Source: Davidsoniella eucalypti
Taxonomy: Eukaryota; Ascomycota; Sordariomycetes; Microascales; Ceratocystidaceae
Direction of reading: 5' to 3'
NCBI GenBank assembly: GCA_004009845.1
Contig: RMBW01000049.1
Location: 124,001 to 188,000 of the forward strand
Length of the DNA: 64,000 nucleotides
The notes under the pieces: model-generated
The model's database searches: none
The model's input: only the letters and a program-made list of their open reading frames with translations
What the model was told of the DNA's origin: nothing
Part shown: positions 1 through 12,437 of the stretch, in pieces
Layout of the letters: each line of letters opens with the position of its first letter
Position numbering within the stretch: position 1 is the stretch's first letter
Position numbers and translations under genes: made by a program

Positions 1-2870
1 AAAGCATCATATTCGAGTAGCGGAAAACAAAAAAAGTGGCACTAGGCGAGATGCAAATGTCAAGGAATGGTCGAATTGGGCAATATTGTACGTAAGAATG
101 GGCTTGGAAAACACCCACAGGGCTTCATTTGGGAGCATCGGCTGGCTCAATCGGAGGCTGTGAGCCAAGACATGTGGATGGACGATCTGTAAGAAACACG
201 AGAAACGGTTGGTTTAGAGTACGTGAATCCGGACAGAGCAGGCGAGGTAGCGTGTTTGAGAACGGAACACATGTAACTACGACATTACCCATTTACCCAT
301 TTATTTATTAGAGTCTGGATGTTGTGGGGGCAAACTCTCGGTAGTAGAGTCGACCCCGAGAAGAGTTTGTCGAGTATCTGATCAAGCCACGTGAACAGGA
401 TCAGGCTACATCACTTTGATGCTCTTTCTTCTTTTCTCACCGCATGTTTGCAAGATCATGCTAGAAGTTGTTCGCCGATGACCGTTTGGCTACTACGGAA
501 GGAAAAGAAAACAAGAAATAAGAAGAAAAAAACCCACGAAAGGATATGTCGGCCTGTGCACGAGACGATGTCCCTTTCCTAAAGTGGGTTGTTTTTCTCT
601 TTTCTTATGTATTTTATCTTTCTGCTTTATAGAACAGGGTACTTCCATGTGGTTAACGTCTCTCAAAACACTGAGAATTAAGAGCTGACTATTTTTTTCT
701 TCTATTAGGTCGTGCCGATACAACTATACTCTGGGTTAGGCTAGCTTGCTATTATGACAACTGGCACGCCGATTCCGATGGCTATAACGACAACGATATT
801 GAATTGGATGGACGCACACGAATACTATGTAACATACATAATGTACAATGCACCTACATGTACATCTGTACTTCGCATGGCGGTCAGAATGGGTAGAATG
901 GCCTCAGAAGCGTAAGATGTTCTGGAAAAGGAGAGTTGGGAGCCTAATAGGTAGATGGGAGGAATGCGGATAAGACTTCCATGCAGCGTTCTATGCATAT
1001 TGGTGGCACGGTGCGGCATTATAGGCGGGTAGGACAGTACAATATTGACCGCACAAAGATGTTTGTTGTTTGCCACTTGTTTGCCATTTGTTTGCTGGAG
1101 CTATTTGTAGAAGACATGTCGTGTAATTTTCTTCTTCTTCTTTTTCTTTCAAAACCACTTACATAGTTACTTCGCACATAGTGGGCGCCAAGGAAGCAAG
1201 AAGGATGAGGAGAAAGAAGTCCAGAAGCCGTCTACTGACTTGTGACTGACTGGGATTTGGTCCCAGGGGGGCCCATGTTTGGTACATATGATGCCATCCC
1301 CCCTTGCTCAAGCGCTCTGAGTGGATGAGATATGAAGAGAGGAGACAAGGGCTTTGTTGGCATCAATGGCAAGCTGATGGGTATGAAAGCCACAGGCCAA
1401 TCCATCGTTTGGGAGGAAGTATGCTAATGCTATTCGAAATTTGATCGTAGGCCATTGTGAAAGGCGAAACAGAGGACAAAAAGGCAAAGAAACAAGATAC
1501 GGCCTAGTGCGAAATCTAATAGTGCCAAAATCAATTAAACTAAAAGAACCGTCATTGAAAGATAAAAATCCTGATCAACCGCTCATCCCGATCTACACCA
1601 ATAATTTTGTAGTAGTTCCCTTTTGCTACGGTTAGGCTCTTGGTGCAATTTTTTTTCTTCTTCTTCCATATTCTCTTTCGTTTGTGTTAGTTCTTTAGGG
1701 GAAAGAAAAAGAAAAAGAAAAACTGAACTGGCTCTCTAAGTGGCCTGTGCCGAGAGAAGCCACCTGCAGAAATTTCCTTCAGCGTCTTTTCTTCCTAAAG
1801 AAGACTTTGTCCGTTTGCCTTGACTCTGCTCTTTCCTTTCGCCTTTGCTCCTCCGTTCGGCGTACAGCGAAGCAACCACGTAGACTAGCAAAAGTGTTTG
1901 TTTAGTGACACTGGCTTCCTGCCGTGTAGTGCCTTCTGCTGGCAGGCGCTTTTTTTTCTCTTTCTTTCTTTCTTTCTCTTCTCCTTGTGTTGACACCCCC
2001 CCTTCGAGTTTGCCGATTCCAGTAAACCCGTCTTGTCAGCATTGTAGATAATCGGCCACAAGCTGGCCCGTGATGCTTCTTGCTTGTGTTTTTTTTTTGC
2101 TGTTCTTTGCGTTTCCCCTATAGAAAAGAAATACATACAATCAAATAGCTCGGTCTCTCGCTCCACAACACGGTCGGAACGAAACCTAAGAAACATGCCA
2201 AAGAGACTTTTGTGTTTAATTGCTATCTTATTTGATTGTCGTTAGGCCTTTATCGTCCAAGCTTGGGGGGTTTCCAGGGAAAGGACGGATCCAGGAAGGC
2301 AGGCACAGACTCAGACTCGAACTCCTCCTGTGAAAATACAAAAGCGAAAAAGGTAGTTTCTTCCCGATGCTGCCTTCTGGAAGACGCCCTTTCCGCACCT
2401 TCCTCCAAGTTGCGCTGAAACTCACATCATTCATAACCTTCGACATCCCCCCCCTCCTCTTCGTTATCAATCAATTCTCTTGTAATCTGCTCGATCTTTT
2501 CTTGGACTGTTCGAGTTGCTATTTTTCTTCTTCTTTTCTCTCTTTGACTATTAGTAGAGATACAATACGTGATTTTGGCCACTTGTCATATCCTATTATC
2601 CTACTACTACGATTGCCCTTGATCAATAGCAACTCAACAGAAACAGGAATAGACCAATAGTATCCTATCTCGCGAGCACTACTACCGTCAATCAAAGTAC
2701 TTGTCCGCTTTGTGACCCGCCGTTCTAAATCCTGCAAGACGTCGATCTCTCTCTATCGTTTTGGGTTTCTCTTCGTCTACTAATCTAACGTTATCCCCCC
2801 ATCCTTTCCTTCTCTTTCTTTTCTTTCCTTTTTATTTGAAAAGAGGGTCGTTCCCTCCCATAGTTCAGCA
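1..2870. other. Intergenic region with no supported gene
   Basis: All open frames here are short, lack coding-like composition and match nothing I recognise. The right half contains purine- or pyrimidine-rich low-complexity stretches, notably around 1650-1730 and 1930-2110. No tRNA-like B box with a matching stem was found. Confidence 0.6.
2455..2870 (+). promoter_or_regulatory. Pyrimidine-rich leader/promoter of the RGS gene
   Basis: The plus strand is strongly C/T-rich for about 400 nt directly before the RGS start codon, with many TTCTT and TCTCT runs. CT-rich tracts just upstream of the start are common in ascomycete core promoters and 5' leaders. No specific factor site is claimed, and a leader intron cannot be excluded. 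Confidence 0.4.
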
Positions 2871-3722
2871 ATGCCTAGACCCGTTCACAGTCGCTACGCC
2901 AATAATCTTAGTCCGTATCATTCACCATCGTCTCGAGAAAGCTCTCTCAGCGCCATTTCTTTGTGCGAAGATTCTGCATCCTCGGTCTCTACCACTTCGC
3001 GGCCTTGCAGCGCTCGCCTTTCGTCAATCATGGCTCCTCGCCCCGAACTACAAGATGTACTAAATAACCGCGCACCTCCGCCCTACACTCTTGGCGCCTT
3101 CATGGCCTATCTTTCGCACAACCACTGCCTCGAAACTCTGGAGTTCTCTCTGGATGCTGAGCAGTACCGCCTGGCTTACATCCGCAACCTCGAGCGCAGC
3201 GGCTCTTTCTCGTCTCACGATGTCGAGCACCTGACTAAGCAGTGGGAGAAGCTCCTCCGCGTCTACCTTATGCCATATGCCACCCGCGAGATCAACATCC
3301 CCGCCTACGTCAAGGAGCCCGTTCTGGCCATTGACTACCTGGTCGAGCCACCGCACCCTAACTCGCTATCCGCTATCGTCGGCGTGGTTCACGAGCTCAT
3401 GACTGACTCATTGCTGGGTCCTTGGGTCAACAGCATCGCTCCCGTATCTCTTTCTCCGGCCGACGATTCTCGCGATAAACTGTCTCCGTCAATCTACAGT
3501 CACAGTCGCTCTACTAGCAGCAACAATGCTCGCTTCGAGAACTATTCTGTGCAAGATCCCATGACGCCGCCAACTACTCCTCCGCTATGCGAGTGGACTA
3601 TTGGCACATCGCCGCCTTGCAAGAACAACAGCGGCTGGCGTAAAATGGGTGCCAAACTCGGCCTGGCCAAGAAGAAGAAGACCGGAACACCAACTCTCGA
3701 GGTTGTCACATCTTACTACTAG
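2871..3722 (+). CDS. RGS-domain protein, RgsB-like regulator of G-protein signalling
   Basis: This single-exon gene encodes 283 residues. Proteins of this kind accelerate GTP hydrolysis by Galpha subunits and so damp heterotrimeric G-protein signalling at the plasma membrane. The RGS core spans about residues 60-185. It opens with PPYTLGAFMAYLSHNHC and includes LETLEFSLDAEQY and a terminal helix block near MTDSLLGPWV, which matches the short RgsB-type proteins of filamentous ascomycetes. The first 55 residues are Ser-rich and probably disordered. The C-terminal 80 residues are Ser/Pro/Thr-rich and contain a basic KKKK cluster that may favour membrane contact. The start follows a long CT-rich leader and has no earlier in-frame ATG in the conserved frame. 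The RGS assignment is firm. The RgsB subtype is inferred from length and architecture. Confidence 0.85.
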   Translation: MPRPVHSRYANNLSPYHSPSSRESSLSAISLCEDSASSVSTTSRPCSARLSSIMAPRPELQDVLNNRAPPPYTLGAFMAYLSHNHCLETLEFSLDAEQYRLAYIRNLERSGSFSSHDVEHLTKQWEKLLRVYLMPYATREINIPAYVKEPVLAIDYLVEPPHPNSLSAIVGVVHELMTDSLLGPWVNSIAPVSLSPADDSRDKLSPSIYSHSRSTSSNNARFENYSVQDPMTPPTTPPLCEWTIGTSPPCKNNSGWRKMGAKLGLAKKKKTGTPTLEVVTSYY

Positions 3723-5614
3723 ATGTTCTTTTTTTTTCTTTTTCTTTTTGTCTCGAATTTTCTTTTCTTTTCTTTTGTTTGTTCTTTTTTCTTTTTCTTT
3801 TTTTCGTCGCTGAATCCCTCAAATTTGAGGGCAATTGGCGCATGAGATACTATGAGCACGACTTGTTTTTGACCTGCTTTTGTTTGTCTTTTTTTCTTTC
3901 TCACATATATCCACGTTTTGATCTTTGTTTTCCTTTGTCTATATCATCATGAAGAAGTAAAGTTTCTTCAACATAGGTTTGGTTACAGAACACCAATTCG
4001 GATCATCTTATACGTCTAAGATGTTCACTTTGCATATTTCTTTTTTTTTTTTGGCGGCATATTACTTGCTTTTCCAGACACGTACATTTATTCTAGTAGT
4101 ATAGTTTCTCTTCATTTTCCGCGTAATCGCTTCACATCGATGAAACGGCGTGCCATAGTACTGTGAAGGTACTATGTTCTATATACAATCACATAAATAT
4201 ATATTTCAACCCAACTCCAATGCTCACTCGAGTTTCCTTGTTCGCTGCGTATAATTCTGCTCTAGAGGGATGATCATGTAAGTGCTGCATGCGTTCCCGC
4301 GAATCTGCCCTCAGGTCTGCGGCCATCCCATGTTGGCCTGCATTTTTTGACAGCTCGAATGTGATGTTGTGTAGCGTTCTTCTCAGAGTTCTTTCGTGTT
4401 CTCCCTTTGTCTCTCATAACCTGCACACGCACAGATCGCAAGTACCGAAGCGGGACTAAAAGAATAAGTTAGAACGCCCAGCGAATGCCAGGTTCGAAGA
4501 AGAGATGAATATGTTGAAGAAAAAAAAAATACCAGATCAAGTGAGAATTATTGTTTTTCTTTTCTACTAGATTTATTTCACCATTTTCTTTGACAGGAGA
4601 AAGAAAACTACATAGTACTCTATTTTGCAATGAGCTAACTACCGTTAATATGGCAGTTGAATTGGATGAACGCTAACATACATAATGGTTCGTAGGGCAG
4701 CCGTATTCTTGAGGCCGGCTTAGAAAGGCAGGCAAAAGAAGGTTTAACACGTCAAAAAGAAGAATAAAATAGAAGTGCCGCACGGCAAGTCCAATCCTAC
4801 AATGTTAGGCGTTTTTTATTTTTATTTATTTTTATTTTTCTATAGAAGTGACAAATTAAAACAGCAAGATATAATATTTGATGGGATGTCGTCTACTAAC
4901 GAATGACTCGAGAGGTTGATCGGAGGAAAGTGTTCTTTAAGTGTTTTTGACTGGCAATAACTCAATAAAAGCTGATCAAGATGTTATCGTAATTACCACG
5001 AGGTTCGGATGCATTCGTGAAACTCTCGACATCACCTAGCACAATATTCAAAATAGACTGATATGTATTCTTTTGATTACACAATAACATAATAGTGAAC
5101 ATGCCTTTTTATACTGTAATGCATTCAGGTCTATCGGGACGGACAGCAATTAGGAAAATAATAATAATTACATGTAGAGGAGAATGAAGAAAATGGAAAA
5201 AAAAGACACAATCAAACACCCCCCCAAAAATCTATACCCCTCATGCGATAAATGTTATGATGGTAGTTATAGTTGTCCCAAACATGATGTAGAAACCAAT
5301 CAAAAAATGCTAATACACAATCCTCCCAAAACCTCACAAGGCAACCCGCGCCTGGATAACAAAGCCAGGGAATCCTAAGCATATCGTATATATGCGAAAG
5401 CGAATATTGGATTCTAAGGAGGAACAAAAGAAAGAAAACACCAGTCGCTTCAGAACAAGAAAAATAAATAAACAGACTATACAATACCACGGGAGGCTGA
5501 GCAAGAAAGTGCTTAGCTTCGAGTTCTAAGGAGGTATTTTGAGTATACGATACACATAAAATCCGACAGGACTCAAAAGCTATGCTCCCCGATACAAAGA
5601 ACAAGTAATCGTAT
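3723..5614. other. Convergent intergenic region, T-rich 3' flank, no gene
   Basis: This spacer lies between the stop codons of the RGS gene and GUT2. The first 180 nt are strongly T-rich (TTTCTTTT runs) and probably belong to the RGS 3' UTR and polyadenylation zone. The remainder is AT-rich. An open frame on the minus strand near 4200-4440 was considered and rejected because its codon use is unlike the neighbouring genes. Confidence 0.55.
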
Positions 5615-7621
5615 TTAAATGTTGGCTAGTAGGCCAGCCTCAACCTCTTTGCGAGTAGAGGACAGGAGAGGCTTTGGCAAGCCCATAGACTCAAGGAACT
5701 TGACAGTCTCAGTCCACTCAACAGCCTGACGCTTAGAATCCCACTTGAGCTCCTCAGCCATGATGTCAATGACCTTAGGCAGAGCCTCTAGGGCAGCCTT
5801 GGAGTTCAGGAAGGACAAACGAGTGCGGCGGGCCAGAACGTCGACAGCGGTCTGGGCATACTCGGAGCGAACGGCGTAGCGAACCTCGCCATCGACGAAG
5901 GGGTACAGAGTAGAAATACGCTCGCCGTGAACGGGGTAGCGCTTGTTGGTGGCCTTGCATAGCTGAGCAACAGCCCAGGCACGATCGCCGTAGTTCTCAG
6001 CCAGATGCTTGGCAACATCGGTCTCTAGGCCAAAGTTCTGGATGAGAGGGATGAAGAGAGTCTGACTGAAGCCGTGAGCGCCGATCAAGCGGACATTGTG
6101 AGTCTGGCAGTTACCGTCCAGGATGTCGGCATCATCGACGGCATCAGTACCGGAGATGCGAGGAGCCTTCTCAATAGCGGTGGTGGGCAGCTTGAAGGCC
6201 TTGATGGAAGCATCAACACAGTCCTCGGCCATCTGGCGGTAAGTAGTCCACTTTCCACCGGCGCAAGTAACCAGGCCGGAGGGGGAGATGTCGACCAGGT
6301 GGTTGCGGACCAGAGACTCGGTGTTCTTGGCCTTGGGGTCCTTGACTAGAGGACGGATACCGGACCAGGCAGCCAGAACATCGTCACGGCTAATGTGGAT
6401 ATCGGGGCCAAGGTAGCCGCGGACCTCGTTCAGGATCCACTCGATGGCCTTGTCCTCGGGGATAGGGCTAGGAGAGATGCCGCAGGGATCGTCAGTAGTA
6501 CCGGCGATGGTGTTTCCCTGCCAAGGCAGGAAGAAGACGACACGGCCATCAGAGGTCGAAGGGTCGATAAGGCCCATGTTCTTGGGGCAGAAGTAGCTTG
6601 GCAGGACGATGTGCACACCGGACGAAGGAGACACAATGTCGCGAGCAGTGTTGTCATCCATGGAGCGGATGGCATCAGAGAAGGGACCAGTGCAGTTGAC
6701 GATGCACTTGGCGCGGATAGAGATAGGCTCGGGCTTGTCGCCGTTCAGCTCGGCGACCTTGTCGATGACAGTAGCGCCGATCAGCTTGCCCTTGTCGTCC
6801 TTCAGCAGCGAGGTGACCTCGGTGTGGTTGGCAACGGTGGCGCCATACAGAGAAGCAGTCATGGCCAGCGAAACGTTCATGCGCGAATCGTTGTGGGCGC
6901 CATCGTAGTAGACCAGGGCACCAATCATGTCTTCGGAATTCAACATGGGGAAGGCCTCGACGGCCTTGGACTTGGTCAGGAAGTAGGAACTCTCGATACC
7001 CTCGGAGCCAGCCAGCAGATCATAGGCCTTGGTACCAGCCCAGAAGTAGGGGGCCTTCCACCATGAATTGATGGGGATCATGATGGGCAGCCACGAGCTC
7101 AGGTGAGGGGCAGTCTGGAGGAAGTATTTACGCTCCTTGAGAGCCTCGCACACTAGCTCATACTGGGCATAGTCCAGGTTCCAGACAGCCTTCTCCAGGT
7201 AGCGAACGCCACCGTGAACCAGCTTAGTAGACTTTGAGCTCGTGCCAGACGAGAAATCGTCGCGCTCGACCATGGCAACCTTGAGACCACGAGTCACGGC
7301 GTCTAGGGCAACACCAGCTCCAGTGGCGCCACCACCAATGACCAGCATGTCGTACTCGGCATGGGGATCCGAGCCGTTGATGACGGCAGCACCACGTTTG
7401 CGCAGCTCAGCCAACTGCTCAGTGCGGCTCTTGACGCGGGGGAAGCGAGGGAGAATCAGCTTGCCAGACGCATCGTAGACAGGCGGCACGACAGCTGGGC
7501 CGTGGCCGGGGATGTTCTGGGGCTTGACAGACCAGTATAGAAGACCAGTACCAGCAACACCAACTGCCGAGGCGGCAGCGATACGGCGCATGGCAGTACG
7601 GGAACGAAGTAATTGGGACAT
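5615..7621 (-). CDS. GUT2: FAD-dependent glycerol-3-phosphate dehydrogenase, mitochondrial
   Basis: The single-exon gene encodes 668 residues. The enzyme oxidises sn-glycerol 3-phosphate to dihydroxyacetone phosphate on the outer face of the mitochondrial inner membrane and passes electrons to ubiquinone. It serves glycerol catabolism and the G3P shuttle. The N-terminus has a basic, Arg-containing presequence (SQLLRSRTAMRRIAAA) followed by a hydrophobic segment ending in LLYW. The FAD dinucleotide-binding motif VIGGGATGAG is at about residues 94-103, followed by SSGTSSKSTKLVHGGVRYL, which is diagnostic of GlpD/Gut2. The C-terminal DAO_C-type helical domain runs from about residue 480. I chose the ATG at 7621. 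The open frame extends 16 codons further upstream, but it starts at a TTG and is made of a Ser-His hexamer repeat. Length matches the family (about 650). Confidence 0.95.
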   Translation of the reverse strand: MSQLLRSRTAMRRIAAASAVGVAGTGLLYWSVKPQNIPGHGPAVVPPVYDASGKLILPRFPRVKSRTEQLAELRKRGAAVINGSDPHAEYDMLVIGGGATGAGVALDAVTRGLKVAMVERDDFSSGTSSKSTKLVHGGVRYLEKAVWNLDYAQYELVCEALKERKYFLQTAPHLSSWLPIMIPINSWWKAPYFWAGTKAYDLLAGSEGIESSYFLTKSKAVEAFPMLNSEDMIGALVYYDGAHNDSRMNVSLAMTASLYGATVANHTEVTSLLKDDKGKLIGATVIDKVAELNGDKPEPISIRAKCIVNCTGPFSDAIRSMDDNTARDIVSPSSGVHIVLPSYFCPKNMGLIDPSTSDGRVVFFLPWQGNTIAGTTDDPCGISPSPIPEDKAIEWILNEVRGYLGPDIHISRDDVLAAWSGIRPLVKDPKAKNTESLVRNHLVDISPSGLVTCAGGKWTTYRQMAEDCVDASIKAFKLPTTAIEKAPRISGTDAVDDADILDGNCQTHNVRLIGAHGFSQTLFIPLIQNFGLETDVAKHLAENYGDRAWAVAQLCKATNKRYPVHGERISTLYPFVDGEVRYAVRSEYAQTAVDVLARRTRLSFLNSKAALEALPKVIDIMAEELKWDSKRQAVEWTETVKFLESMGLPKPLLSSTRKEVEAGLLANI

Positions 7622-10600
7622 GGTGGATGTATGTGAATGTGAATGTGAATGTGGAGAATATAGAGACAAACAAGAATCAAGACCAGCTCTTGGATCTCTA
7701 ATTCGTCTTTCTTTTTGAAGGGGGATTGTGCGGAAACAAAGCTAAGTGAGCGGTAAGCACGGAGGGGAGATGGACAGGAAAAAGAAGAAAATAATAAAAA
7801 AGAAATGTAGAATAGGAGGCAGATAGACGTGTTAAGGATGAAAAGAATAGCGGCAGCTAGAAGAAGTCCTCTAAATTCCGCAGCAGATAATGAATTATTT
7901 CAAGGACAGGAGAAAAGAGAAAAGTCCCAAGAGTGGATAGACGGGATGTCAGTCGAGTATTTATCTAGTAGCGAGAAAGGATAGATGAATAGCGAGGAAG
8001 GGGGGAGGGTTTATTCTTTATTTTAATTCAAGACACAAAGATCAAGATAGAAAAGTAAAAATAAAAAATAAAAAGTGGTAAAATGATAAAATAAAGGGGA
8101 CAGATTGGCTGAAGCAAATCTTGCAGAAAAGGGAGTCAGCGAGTAATAAGACAACTGCTAATAATGATAGAGAGGAAGCACAGCAGCCAGATGGATGAAA
8201 GAAGAGAAGAGGAAAGAAAACGATAAAAAGTCCACGATATAAAGATATATCTGATTGGATCTGTAACAGGACAAGGACGTTCAGCTGCTACTTAAAGAGG
8301 CAATAAGTCATGTAAATCGAGCCGATTAACGGGACTAAAATCAGAGTCCGATGAAAGCGGAAGAGAGCAAGCAAGAAACTTTTAAATAGAATAATCAGGT
8401 GAATGTTAAACTATGAGTCTAGGTTGACGAAGAAGATAAAAAAGAAGAGATACCGACGTCGGATTGAAGACAATATAGAAGGCAAGTGGGGATGGACTCG
8501 GCAGACTTTGGATGAGTTGAGGATTTGAAAAGGTTGCGAATTTTATATTAAATCATTAATTGTGGAAAGAGCTCCAGAAGCAGAAGCAAAGCTAGGTGAT
8601 TGAGGCTAGCACGACTAGCTTCTATTTCTAGTTCTAGAATATGGCAAAACGAGTCCGCTGTGCTTTGAGGCAGTTGCCTCCGTTCTTGTTTCCAGCTTGG
8701 CTTATCAGATGAGTCGACTTTTGTAGCTTAGCTCACTCGCCTTTTCACTTAGCGCCGAGCCGCAAACCAATTTTCTTATATTTATATTAGCTTTCGTATT
8801 TTATGTACAGATATTAGCAGAGCCTCTTAAAATCATCTTAATATGTGTGTTGACCCCCCCCAAAAAATAAGTCACGATGTAGCACAATAAAATAACAAAA
8901 ACATATTATATTTATAGAGTTACAGCAAAAGGCCCCCGTTCCAATAATACATTCGAAAGGCTCGGATCGTTGTTTGCTGCGGATAGAAAAGAAAAAGGGA
9001 GACGAAAAATGCAACATTAATCCCAATCTAGTCTCATATAAAAAGAGAGAAAAAGGGACGCTGGCTGGAATTCCAGGGTCACTCAAAGAGGAAGCTTTTG
9101 AGGCTTGTTCGAAAACTCGCAAGTCCTTGGCTAGACGCTCTGGTCGATTCCGTGAAGGGGAGGAGAGGATGAGGATGAGGGCTTGTTCCTGGGTCAGCAG
9201 GGGTTTCTGGAACGTTTAGGGACAATTACACGGTCTGCGCTGAGCTTTGCAGGTCACATGTCCTACGCAAAGATGGTCATGTGGACCGGCAGAAAATATT
9301 GATTTTCCACACATATGTATGTACGGAACTAACTATAAGCAACTTCAAAAGACGCCAACAAAAGAAAAATAAATATAAATAAATAGAAAAAAGTTAAAGG
9401 TGAAAGGGGAGGAGGCGACAAGTGTTTGAGCATGAGTTTTGCTTCGTTCATTGAAAACCAGTCTGAATAAATAATAATTTCAGAAACAGAGAGAGAAAAT
9501 ATCAACGTAGGCTACAGTGTTTCGGTTTCCATCGTGTTGTCCTAGCCTCATAAGAAAATTTGAAGCTTTCACTTACATACGTACGTACAGCTTTGTAGCC
9601 TGGCGATATACGCAATCATGAGCTCTGCGATGGATTCAAACATGAATGAGCTTCTCAATAAGCAAACGATTACTGAGGCACGAGCTCTAAGTTGGGTTAC
9701 ATTTGTGTGCTGCCGCTTACGCTGTATCCACGTCCACCATTGCTGTGGCGAGAGGCAAGTGTCAAAAGTGGGAATACGTGGAGAACTACCAGACAGGCAA
9801 ATATAGTGGACTCCGGGACTTGGTGTGTATACTTACTTTTGATATCCTAGACAGCTAATGTTGGCCTCAACCTCACGCCAAGATAGAGCTTTTGGGTTGG
9901 ATTTCTACTTGAAATACTTGGGGTTATTTTAACCCTAGGAAACCACTCTTAGCTCCAGCTCTAACAAGCCTGGTTTCGGAAAAAAAAAAAAGATAAAACC
10001 GTCTCAAAAAGAGGTACAGTTGGGTTGTTCCTTCAGCTTTTAGCTTTTCGTTTACTGATTCCTAATGAAGCTTTGGTCACTAGAAAACAGGTCTAGACTT
10101 AAGCTTTTAGGCTATCTTGGACTTAGAGCCCAATGCTCCTCTCCTCTTGGCTAAAATTTACAATAAGTCGAATGCGACAACGGAGATCACGATAATCACT
10201 ATAAAGCCAAAAAAATATTGATGGTCACGGGTTGGTCATCTTACAAGTCTTATTCTCTTTTTGATAATATCTGTGATTAATTATATCATCACTTTCTTGT
10301 TCTTCACTCTCTAATTCTCAGTATGTGCTAATAATATAAATATTGTTTAACATTGTGCATTATTAGGCTGGACTTCTGATCCCTGCACCGTCTTTGGTGA
10401 CATTTTCATACCGGTTCTCAGTAAATAATCAATGTCATTGTGCAATATCAAACATACCATGATGCTGTTATCTCTCTTCTCATACGAAGTCAACTGTCTT
10501 TGTGAAAGCGTATTACATATCTTGCATAGAGGCTGAGTATATTATCCGAAGAACTAGCTCAGCCTCCCCATTACTCTTTCAAAGAGCATCGAAATATATA

Positions 10601-12437
10601 TAAAAAAATAAGAGCCTAAATGGAATAAAAGAAGACATACATGTGATCAAACACAACCGATGTGCACATGAAGCACATCTTGTTGCAGTTGAGAACGAGT
10701 CACACGATCGTTTTCAATGGCCAATAGTAGCCTCTGATCTGTGCACGAACTAGCCTTTCAACGTGTTATTTGGTTTTCTGTCTTACTTTTGGAAGTTCTG
10801 GTTCATCTGAGTTGTGATAGTAAGAGTGACACTATCAAGAATTTCACTCTCTACTACTAGTCCGGGTAAAATGAAAAATTCCAAAGTGGTGCATTTGTAA
10901 GCCCGTGGATGCCAGACCTCTATTTCTTCTTATCTCACTCTGATTGCCGGACTAATGGCACAGTGACAAGTCAAGGTTTTGGTTGGTCTAGAAGTGTTTC
11001 ATACCTAGTCTTTTATTCCGATTTTATCTTTTTATCGTCTTTGTTCATAGCTTCTTGTTTCAAATTCTTCACATCTTTTCTTTGTGGTAGGCAAGTAAAA
11101 AATATAAGATTTTTTTTTTCTTTTTCTTTTGGTTATAAGAAGAACTATATGTAGCTCTATAAACACTACCATGTACTACTACTCTACTGATGTTTCCCCG
11201 GACCTTGGTCCAACTTTTGGAATTCGAAGCTACGTAATTCGCAAGGTTGCGGCACAGATAGAAAAGCAAATACATTGTTTCATGAAGATCCGGGATATTA
11301 TATTGGCCTACTAGTATAACTACCACAAAACTAACTGAGAACTGGCTGATTTACTTTGTGTAGTGGTAGTATAACGCCTTTAACCCATGTAATTTTCCCT
11401 GAGAACGCCTCCTCCTAAAATATCTCTGCCTCAAACCGTATGCTCGTGCGTAGAAACGTCGCAGAACATGGCATCACACCCAAAGTAGTTGCGGTATGGT
11501 TATTGTTCGCATCGTAAGATCCGGGGAAGTTCGCGGGGGTCAACTGTAGCCGTGTAGTAATTGCATGATGGGGATAGAATACACAGATATAAGCTATGTA
11601 TAGAGTTCTAATAGTTTATTAAGTATATCATATCAACCTGATAACTATAATTTTATGATAAATTAGTTTTGCCCGAATCTGTAGTGTCGAGATATGTAAC
11701 AAAAGCAGCAACAAATTACTCCTATAATGTATGTGCAACTATCTTTGATGAGGTTATTTACTTAGCTTACTTGAGCTGACAACAACCGATATAAGTCTCA
11801 TCTATCCTTAAATCCATCCATGACTTTCTGTGACTAAGAGTACCAAGTAGGGTATCGTCTCTCGATATTAACATATAAACTTTGATAGCATACTAAATTG
11901 ATATTTTTTACTCTTCCTGCCATTGTTCAAAGAGTTCTAGGCCCATTTCTGCCCTATATGATTATATAGACCCTGAGGCCATATTCAATATGTATACTAT
12001 ATCTGCATGTACAGCAATGGAACTTGTTTGGATACAATAGAATGGTGCCGGGGAAGTGAAGCCTTGGCATTCTCTGTCTGTATGTACTTCTATATTAGGC
12101 ACTACATTGAACCTAAAGATACCGGGTAGGCAGGCCATATAAATGTCACGTAGGCATAATATTAAAGTTGGGCACTGATTGTACCAAAGATCCTGGAATC
12201 GAAATGTATAGAAAAGCAGGCACCATGAGTCTTGGGAATTTTGATAACTTTCTAGTTTAAATGTGTATCACAGTGTACCAAAAATCCAATAGCAGTCTCA
12301 ACCATATTTTGGATATAGTAGCATATAAATAAATGTATAAATAGAGTAGAACAATTAACGTCTCTGGTATCTGATATCAAGATATAGTTTCATTTATATA
12401 GTTAGAGAATTTTAGAGGTAAACTAAATATAAACTTA
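7622..12437. other. AT-rich gene-poor spacer, with the GUT2 promoter at its left end
   Basis: The first kilobase is presumably the GUT2 promoter and leader and is A/G-rich on the plus strand. Beyond about 8.7 kb I see no gene, tRNA or recognisable transposon domain. The part from about 11.5 to 12.4 kb is very AT-rich with scattered stops in all frames. It abuts the truncated 5' end of the decayed kinase-like copy, so some of it may be degraded accessory DNA. Confidence 0.55.
7631..7653. repeat. Hexanucleotide microsatellite in the GUT2 leader
   Basis: Nearly four perfect copies of ATGTGA (plus strand) lie 10 nt upstream of the GUT2 start codon. They fall in the transcribed leader and read as His-Ser repeats if translation began upstream. 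Confidence 0.7.

Noticed and set aside
4200..4445. A 70-codon open frame on the minus strand (containing LRRTLHNITFELSKNAGQ) between the RGS gene and GUT2
   Set aside because: It uses AGA/AGG/GGG codons rarely seen in the confident genes, has no plausible start or splice context and no recognised similarity; an open frame of this length is expected by chance.
5212..5604. A 130-codon open frame on the minus strand downstream of GUT2
   Set aside because: It lies in the probable GUT2 3' flank, has low-complexity Phe/Leu/Ser content and no domain, and lacks coding-like codon use.
6395..7066. A long open frame antisense to GUT2
   Set aside because: It is the shadow of the GUT2 frame, caused by strong codon bias; it has no independent features.
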